NCBI GenBank assembly: GCA_002378565.1
Contig: DFSH01000044.1
Location: 1 to 11,466, forward strand
Direction: 5' to 3'
DNA: 11,466 nucleotides
Origin: Flavobacteriales bacterium UBA3442
Lineage (GTDB): Bacteria; Bacteroidota; Bacteroidia; Flavobacteriales; Schleiferiaceae
The notes under the pieces are model-generated. The model saw only the letters and a program-made list of their open reading frames with translations. It did not search any database and was not told the origin of the DNA. This document shows positions 7,284 through 11,466 of the stretch, in pieces; position 1 is the stretch's first letter, and each line of letters begins with the position of its first letter. The translations under genes and the position numbers were made by a program.

Positions 7284-8879
7284 TTAAAGCGTAAAGATAA
7301 ACTTAATGGTTTGGACGTCAGGTCCATCGGTCACGCGAACAATGCCAGCTAACTGGTTGTTCACTAGGATGTGCATGGGTTGAGCCTTGCTCGCATCCTC
7401 TGAGGCACGAAGCGATTGAAGCACCCTGCCGTCAATGGCAAGCAATTCAACTTGAGACCCTTCCTTGATGGGGTAAACCAGCACCTTGCCTGCAGCAGGC
7501 AGGACCAATAATTCAGATGTCACCTGTGGCTCAACAACTGAAAAGCTGTTGGACGAGTTGACATGAATCGTCACCTGATTAAATCCTGAAGCCGTGGATT
7601 CCAAATAACTCAGGGTTTCTCCTGTGAAATTGATGGTGGCGTCATAGGTCAAAGTTACCATGTGGCTATGCCCTGGTTCAATGGTCACATTGGACGGGTT
7701 GCTAAGACTTATGCTGGAATGGCTGAGTGCCAAATTGCTTAAATAAATCGTCTCGGTGCCGCTGTTGACTACCATGAACTTTCGCTCACCATAACCAGAT
7801 CCACGCAAGGCAAACTGCAAGGTGTCCTCTGAACGGTGAGAATCCCACGTGGTGGTCTCTGCAAAAGTGCCAGACCATTGGCTGACACGTTCAGTGATCT
7901 GCGGGTAATCCACAAAAGGATTTCTGTTGTTTTGCAAACTGTAAATGCCATCATTGCGGAGTCGGTCCAATGAATCGGGTGGGTATTGCACATGCCACTG
8001 CCTTAGCAGGGTTTCCTGTCCAACAAAGAAGTTGCTGTAATCGCCATAGCGGGCAACAAAATAGAGCATGGCTCGGGCTGCATCACCTTTGTGCAGATCC
8101 CTAGGCTCCCAAATCGAGCCCAAGCGCTTGCTTCCACCGTTAGACCATGCAGGTGTACCTGTCACGATACCAAAGGGGTGATTGCTTCTCGAGCTGTTAG
8201 CCGATGCGTCGCAGGGGAAAAGGTGATGAATATCTGACTTCATCGGCTGAGCTGAATTGAACTTGCTTTGCGGAAAGGTGTGCTCACAATTGATGTTGTT
8301 CGCATTGGCACCTGCGCGGGTATTGAACGTGGCAGAACGCCCCGTGTAAACACATTCTACCTGACCATTGTGGTTGTCCAAAGTCCCATACATGTTATCG
8401 CGGGCAATCGAATAACTCAAGGAGTTGTAGCCCTGACCTAGCCGCGTGGTCAAAGCACCACGCAAGGCTGACTGCACCTTGTTCTCTGTAGATTGGTAGT
8501 AGCTGCGACTCCACTGCCCCTGTACCTTCAGGGTTAACAGTTCATAGCCGCGCTCATCTGACAGGTGAAATAGGATCGGCAACTTGTGCATGACATTGTG
8601 CTCTGGCGTGAAAGCAACCCATACTTGCACTGAGTCACCGGAAGGAATCACAGCATTGGGAACCCTAACTGATGCAAGGGTGTTGCCGTACAAGGGCATG
8701 GTCCAGACATCAAGAATTTCTGTGCTTTGTGCGGTGGGATTGCTCATCCACACAGCCACTGAATCCCTTTGTAGCTCATTGACCGGCGACAAGTTGACAC
8801 TGTCCTGTTGGATGAATTGTGCATTGGCACTGAATGCCATAAAAAAAGAAGCGAGTACAAAAGTTTGGCTTGGTTTCAT
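7284..8879 (-). CDS. Secreted endonuclease I family nuclease with C-terminal extension
   Basis: This 531-residue protein starts with a clear signal peptide (1-21, ending SANAQ). Residues 30-122 look beta-rich. The endonuclease I core (about 130-330) shows CEHTFPQS (198-205) with the probable catalytic H200, MKSDIHHLFPCD (213-224), EPRDLHKGDAARA (258-270), a YFVARYGD block, and the C-terminal motif QNNRNPFVDYP (316-326). Such enzymes cleave DNA non-specifically with a metal ion, outside the cytoplasm. Residues 340-440 look Ig/ASH-like. The last 70 residues (VYPIKEGSQVELLAIDGRVL onward) resemble a degenerate type IX secretion sorting domain, suggesting export across the outer membrane, perhaps for nutrient release from extracellular DNA. 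It is much longer than the plain nucleases of the family (roughly 230-250 residues). The ATG is supported by a promoter ending 4 bases upstream. Confidence 0.92.
   Translation of the reverse strand: MKPSQTFVLASFFMAFSANAQFIQQDSVNLSPVNELQRDSVAVWMSNPTAQSTEILDVWTMPLYGNTLASVRVPNAVIPSGDSVQVWVAFTPEHNVMHKLPILFHLSDERGYELLTLKVQGQWSRSYYQSTENKVQSALRGALTTRLGQGYNSLSYSIARDNMYGTLDNHNGQVECVYTGRSATFNTRAGANANNINCEHTFPQSKFNSAQPMKSDIHHLFPCDASANSSRSNHPFGIVTGTPAWSNGGSKRLGSIWEPRDLHKGDAARAMLYFVARYGDYSNFFVGQETLLRQWHVQYPPDSLDRLRNDGIYSLQNNRNPFVDYPQITERVSQWSGTFAETTTWDSHRSEDTLQFALRGSGYGERKFMVVNSGTETIYLSNLALSHSSISLSNPSNVTIEPGHSHMVTLTYDATINFTGETLSYLESTASGFNQVTIHVNSSNSFSVVEPQVTSELLVLPAAGKVLVYPIKEGSQVELLAIDGRVLQSLRASEDASKAQPMHILVNNQLAGIVRVTDGPDVQTIKFIFTL
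7292..7299 (-). promoter_or_regulatory. Possible internal -7 box before the DUF4199 gene
   Basis: Minus strand TATCTTTA differs from TAnnTTTG only at the last base and lies 26 bases before the DUF4199 ATG, inside the end of the nuclease gene. No -33 element is visible. It could allow the glycosyltransferase unit to be expressed without the nuclease. Confidence 0.25.
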
Positions 8880-8902
8880 TTACCAAAGGTCGGTTATCTT
8901 TG
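8870..8902 (+). promoter_or_regulatory. Promoter of the SRP RNA gene
   Basis: TATCTTTG (8895-8902) is a perfect TAnnTTTG box, and TTG at 8870-8872 lies 22 bases upstream. The predicted start is at about 8908, exactly where the closing stem of the SRP RNA begins. The -33 part lies inside the first codons of the divergent nuclease gene. Confidence 0.7.
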
Positions 8903-8914
8903 CCGCCGGGCAAG
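8884..8914 (-). promoter_or_regulatory. Candidate nuclease gene promoter, overlapping the SRP RNA promoter
   Basis: On the minus strand CTTG (8914-8911) is followed after 19 bases by GACCTTTG (8891-8884), a five-of-six match to TAnnTTTG, and the ATG begins 4 bases later. The -33 element falls within the 5' arm of the SRP RNA stem, so the two divergent promoters interleave and may compete. Confidence 0.5.
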
Positions 8915-9005
8915 GCTCTACAACTAGCTCCCTTTGAATCCCCCAGGGCGGAAACGCAGCAAGGGTAAAAGGTTGATGCAGTGTGATAGAGTTCTTGCCT
9001 TTTTT
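8908..9005 (+). ncRNA. ffs: Signal recognition particle RNA (small, 4.5S type)
   Basis: The conserved SRP domain IV is plain: AATCCCCCAGGGCGGAAACGC followed by AGCAAGGGTAA, with a GCG-GAAA-CGC tetraloop hairpin (8948-8957), the asymmetric internal loop that binds Ffh, and CCCTT (8930-8934) pairing with AAGGG (8961-8965). The closing stem pairs GGCAAG (8909-8914) with CTTGCC (8994-8999), and CTCTA (8916-8920) with TAGAG (8987-8991). CAAC pairs with GTTG further in. A run of T at 9000-9005 directly follows the closing stem, so the helix also acts as terminator. At about 92 nt it is the short bacterial form without an Alu domain. It scaffolds Ffh for co-translational targeting of membrane and exported proteins. 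Exact ends are estimated from pairing. Confidence 0.93.
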
Positions 9006-9015
9006 GCTTAAAACT

Positions 9016-9034
9016 CTGATGGATGATCTATCAG
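9016..9034 (-). terminator. Weak hairpin after the E1 gene
   Basis: On the minus strand CTGAT (9034-9030) pairs with ATCAG (9020-9016), with two more pairs beyond one mismatch, and is followed shortly by TTTT. It lies 15 bases past the E1 stop. It is a marginal terminator; E1 transcription may instead run into the opposing SRP RNA terminator stem. Confidence 0.35.
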
Positions 9035-9048
9035 GATGGGTGTTTGAC

Positions 9049-11373
9049 TCAGCCTTGGAGCATCTCAATCACCGCCTCAACCACATCTTCCACGCTTGGC
9101 TTGGAGAAATAATCACCATCGCTGCCATAGGCTGGTCGATGTGCCTTCGCGGTCAAGGTTCTTGGTGCCAAATCCAGATGCATGAATCCGCCTTGATCCT
9201 CCATGACGCGCTTAAGTAGGAAGGCAGACGCACCACCCTCCACGTCTTCGTCAACAATCAACAAACGGTTGGTTTTCGCAAGGGATGCTGATGCAAGACC
9301 GTGGGTGTCAAATGGCATCAACGTTTGTGCATCCACAACTTCAACTTCCATGTCTAGGTCACTCAATTGCTTGGCCGCTTCCATCACCATGCGGCACATG
9401 CTACCATAGGTCAAGATGGTGATGTCCTCACCCTCTCTGAGGATTTCAGCTTGGCCCAGAGGTACCGTGAATTCACCCAAATTGATCGGCATCGCTTCTT
9501 TCAACCGGTAGCCATTGAGGCATTCAATCACAAGAGCCGGTTCATTGGCCTGCATTAAAGTGTTGTACATACCTGCTGCTTGTGTCATGTTTCTTGGGGT
9601 GCAAATGATCATGCCACGCAAAGCGCCTAAAATCATACCCATGGGGGAACCGCTGTGCCAGATACCTTCCAGGCGATGGCCTCGGGTCCTGACAATCAAG
9701 GGGCATTGCTGCCCTCCTGCTGTTCTCCACCTCACTGTGGCGCAATCATCACTAAGGATTTGCATGCCGTAGAGTAAGTAATCCAAGTACTGAATTTCAG
9801 CAATAGGCCTCAAGCCTCTCATGGCTAGGCCTATGCCCTGACCCATGATCGTTATTTCGCGAATACCTGTGTCGCTGACACGGGTCTCACCAAAGGCCTC
9901 TTGCATGCCCTCTAAGCCCTGGTTCACATCACCAATCGCGCCAGAATCTTCACCGAAGACCATGGCCTCAGGGTGTCGATTGAACATGGCCTTGAAATTA
10001 TCGCGAAGCACCAGACGGCCATCCACAGGTTTTCCGTTTTCTGCATACGCTGCAGGTACATGAGGCACCTTCAAGGCATCCCCTGAGTACAAATGGTCGC
10101 CATAAACTTGGAATCCATGCTGCATCTGACCGGCCACCCAAACCTTTGCCATGCCAGCATCTTGGCCCATGGCCTCCTTTGCGCTGATGGCATTCCTAAG
10201 GGGTGTGATTGCATCTCGCCACATGGCACTGTGGTCAGCCCTAAGTGAGGTTGCCTTCGCTTCTTGTCCCAAGACATCCAGCCAATCTGCTGCCTGATCT
10301 CGGATCAATTGCAGGGGCTCCAAGTAGGCTGCATAGGCAGATTTCATGGCTGCCTTTGCCTCTTTGTCTGCGTCATTGGCCAGTTGATCCAAGGTGGCTT
10401 CATCGGCCAGTTGATTGGCGAGGATGAAGGACCTGAACTGACTGATGCAATCATACTCAAGCTCCCAAGCTAGGCGATCCTTGCTTTTGTAGCGTTCGTG
10501 GCTACCTGATGTCGAGTGGCCCAACGGTTGTGTCATCTCATTGACATGCAAGAGCACAGGCACATGATCCTCGCGTGCCACCACGGATGCCTGTTCAAAT
10601 GCTGCCACCAATCCAGGGTAATCCCAACCCTTCGCTTTGATGATTTCAAACCCTTTTGACTCAGCCCCTTCAGTTTGAATGTCCCTTTGAAAGCCTGACA
10701 AGGCAGTGGATATGTTTTCCTTGATGGTTTGGTGTTTTGCGTGCACAGAAATACCATATGCATCATCCCAAACACAAGCTACCAATGGAACTTGCATCAC
10801 ACCAGCTGCGTTGATCGCTTCCCAAAAAGGCCCCTCAGAGGTGGAGGCATTGCCAATGGTTCCCCATGCAACCTCCTGGCCCTTGCGGCTGAATCCATTG
10901 TCAATATCAAGCGCGCGGTAGACCTTGGAAGCTTGAGCAAGACCTAAAAGGCGGGGCATCTGGCCGCCTGTCGGGCTGATGTCTGCCGACGAGTTTTTTT
11001 GATCCACCAAGGACTTCCACTGGCCATTGTCATCCAAACTTCTGGTAGCAAAATGGCCATTCATCTGACGGCCGCCACTGGCTGGCTCATTGTCCAGGTT
11101 GGTGTCTGCGTAAAGGGATGCGAAAAATTGCTTCGGGGTCAATGCCCCAATAGCCATCATGAAAGTCTGATCCCTGTAATAGCCGCTGCGAAAGTCTCCT
11201 TCATCAAAAACCTTTGCCCATGCGAGTTGCGCCAGCTCCTTGCCGTCACCGAAAATGCCAAACTTCGCTTTACCTGTCAGCACTTCTTTGCGACCCAACA
11301 AGCTGCATGATCGACTCAGGTTGGCTAGGCGGTAGTCATCCAGAATAGATTGGGTAAAATTCTTGTTGTGCAT
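9049..11373 (-). CDS. Fused E1 alpha/beta 2-oxoacid dehydrogenase (thiamine diphosphate)
   Basis: This 774-residue protein joins both E1 subunits of a branched-chain-type 2-oxoacid dehydrogenase complex, which decarboxylates a 2-oxoacid and acylates E2 lipoamide. The alpha half (about 1-400) has YYRDQTFMMA, the thiamine diphosphate block GNASTSEGPFWEAIN (174-188) ending in DDAYGIS where NN is more usual, and GHSTSGSHERYK, like the BCKDH loop. A charged linker leads to the beta half (about 450-774): GEDSG (474-478), DTGIREITIMGQGIG, GLRPIAEIQY, WHSGS with H573, ECLNGYRLKE, and a C-terminal transketolase-like domain with DAQTLMPFD. Start: a TTG at 11385 extends the frame by four codons, but it is the end of a perfect -7 box, so ATG at 11373 is preferred. 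No E2 or E3 lies adjacent. The substrate is probably branched-chain oxoacids; pyruvate cannot be excluded. Confidence 0.92.
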   Translation of the reverse strand: MHNKNFTQSILDDYRLANLSRSCSLLGRKEVLTGKAKFGIFGDGKELAQLAWAKVFDEGDFRSGYYRDQTFMMAIGALTPKQFFASLYADTNLDNEPASGGRQMNGHFATRSLDDNGQWKSLVDQKNSSADISPTGGQMPRLLGLAQASKVYRALDIDNGFSRKGQEVAWGTIGNASTSEGPFWEAINAAGVMQVPLVACVWDDAYGISVHAKHQTIKENISTALSGFQRDIQTEGAESKGFEIIKAKGWDYPGLVAAFEQASVVAREDHVPVLLHVNEMTQPLGHSTSGSHERYKSKDRLAWELEYDCISQFRSFILANQLADEATLDQLANDADKEAKAAMKSAYAAYLEPLQLIRDQAADWLDVLGQEAKATSLRADHSAMWRDAITPLRNAISAKEAMGQDAGMAKVWVAGQMQHGFQVYGDHLYSGDALKVPHVPAAYAENGKPVDGRLVLRDNFKAMFNRHPEAMVFGEDSGAIGDVNQGLEGMQEAFGETRVSDTGIREITIMGQGIGLAMRGLRPIAEIQYLDYLLYGMQILSDDCATVRWRTAGGQQCPLIVRTRGHRLEGIWHSGSPMGMILGALRGMIICTPRNMTQAAGMYNTLMQANEPALVIECLNGYRLKEAMPINLGEFTVPLGQAEILREGEDITILTYGSMCRMVMEAAKQLSDLDMEVEVVDAQTLMPFDTHGLASASLAKTNRLLIVDEDVEGGASAFLLKRVMEDQGGFMHLDLAPRTLTAKAHRPAYGSDGDYFSKPSVEDVVEAVIEMLQG

Positions 11374-11382
11374 ATGTTGGTG

Positions 11383-11390
11383 CAAAAATA
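11383..11390 (-). promoter_or_regulatory. -7 box of the E1 gene, deciding its start
   Basis: Minus strand TATTTTTG is a perfect TAnnTTTG box ending 9 bases before the ATG at 11373. The transcript should start at around 11375-11379, so the upstream in-frame TTG at 11385 would not be in the mRNA. No clear -33 TTG is visible. Confidence 0.6.
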
Positions 11391-11407
11391 AGGCTTGTGG
11401 GGCCGTC

Positions 11408-11443
11408 TATGACCCGAGGATTTGAACGACCTTTGAGGTCATA
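11408..11443. repeat. Inverted repeat upstream of the E1 promoter
   Basis: TATGACC (11408-11414) and GGTCATA (11437-11443) are perfect 7-base inverted repeats. Inside lies a competing hairpin, GACCT/AGGTC with a 3-base loop (minus strand 11440-11428). It sits just upstream of the E1 -7 box and could be an operator, or a structured leader for something off the window. No T-run follows, so it is not a typical terminator. Confidence 0.4.
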
Positions 11444-11465
11444 ATTCCACCACTATTCCACCACT
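11444..11465. repeat. Two tandem copies of an 11-base repeat at the window edge
   Basis: ATTCCACCACT occurs twice back to back (11444-11454 and 11455-11465), and the array may continue beyond the window, since the next base is again A. Its function is unknown. Confidence 0.6.
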
Positions 11466-11466
11466 A

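Noticed and set aside
8584..8937. Plus-strand frame of 117 codons opposite the nuclease start
   Set aside because: It is antisense to the signal peptide and N-terminal region of the nuclease and runs into the SRP RNA; no family resemblance.
11421..11443. Possible tRNA fragment or att site from the T-loop-like GTTCAAATCC on the minus strand
   Set aside because: The flanking bases GGTCG and CCTCG do not form a T-stem, and no acceptor stem, CCA or duplicate copy is visible in the window.

Overview
The window reads as chromosomal DNA of a Bacteroidota bacterium, most likely a Flavobacteriales-type lineage with a compact, mid-GC genome. Four things point there: perfect or near-perfect TAnnTTTG promoter boxes and no convincing Shine-Dalgarno sequences; a GWxTD-domain protein and a DUF4199 protein, both typical of this phylum; a secreted endonuclease I with a tail resembling a type IX secretion sorting domain; and a fused alpha/beta 2-oxoacid dehydrogenase E1. 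The lineage is inferred from gene content only. I see no insertion sequence, prophage, CRISPR array or other mobile element.

Layout: (1) 1-543, minus strand, the N-terminal part of an outer-membrane porin-like protein, cut by the window edge, with its own promoter. (2) 719-862, minus, a tRNA-Ser(UGA) gene with a perfect -7 box and a strong intrinsic terminator. (3) 877-3383, plus, a two-gene unit: a GWxTD-domain exported protein whose stop overlaps the start of a family 2 glycosyltransferase (ATGA). (4) 3392-4780, a divergent pair, xerD (minus) and aroQ (plus), sharing a 60-base intergenic region. (5) 4784-7265, minus, a tight three-gene unit: DUF4199 membrane protein, then a DPMS/ArnC-like polyprenyl-phosphate glycosyltransferase, then a second membrane-anchored glycosyltransferase. 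(6) 7284-8879, minus, a secreted multidomain endonuclease I, possibly co-transcribed with unit 5. (7) 8908-9005, plus, a small signal recognition particle (4.5S-type) RNA whose promoter overlaps that of the nuclease. (8) 9049-11373, minus, a fused E1 alpha/beta dehydrogenase with its own promoter. The last 60 bases hold small inverted and direct repeats.

The genes mostly do housekeeping or envelope work. Three glycosyltransferases and the GWxTD protein concern the cell surface. The porin and nuclease act at or beyond the outer membrane. xerD, aroQ, tRNA-Ser, SRP RNA and E1 serve chromosome resolution, aromatic biosynthesis, translation, protein targeting and oxoacid oxidation. Packing is dense: convergent genes are separated by only 8 and 3 bases.

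The most interesting signal is regulatory. Four protein genes (GWxTD, xerD, aroQ, nuclease) have a candidate -7 box ending exactly 4 bases before ATG, which would make their mRNAs leaderless or nearly so. I did not find a clear new defence or mobile system here.
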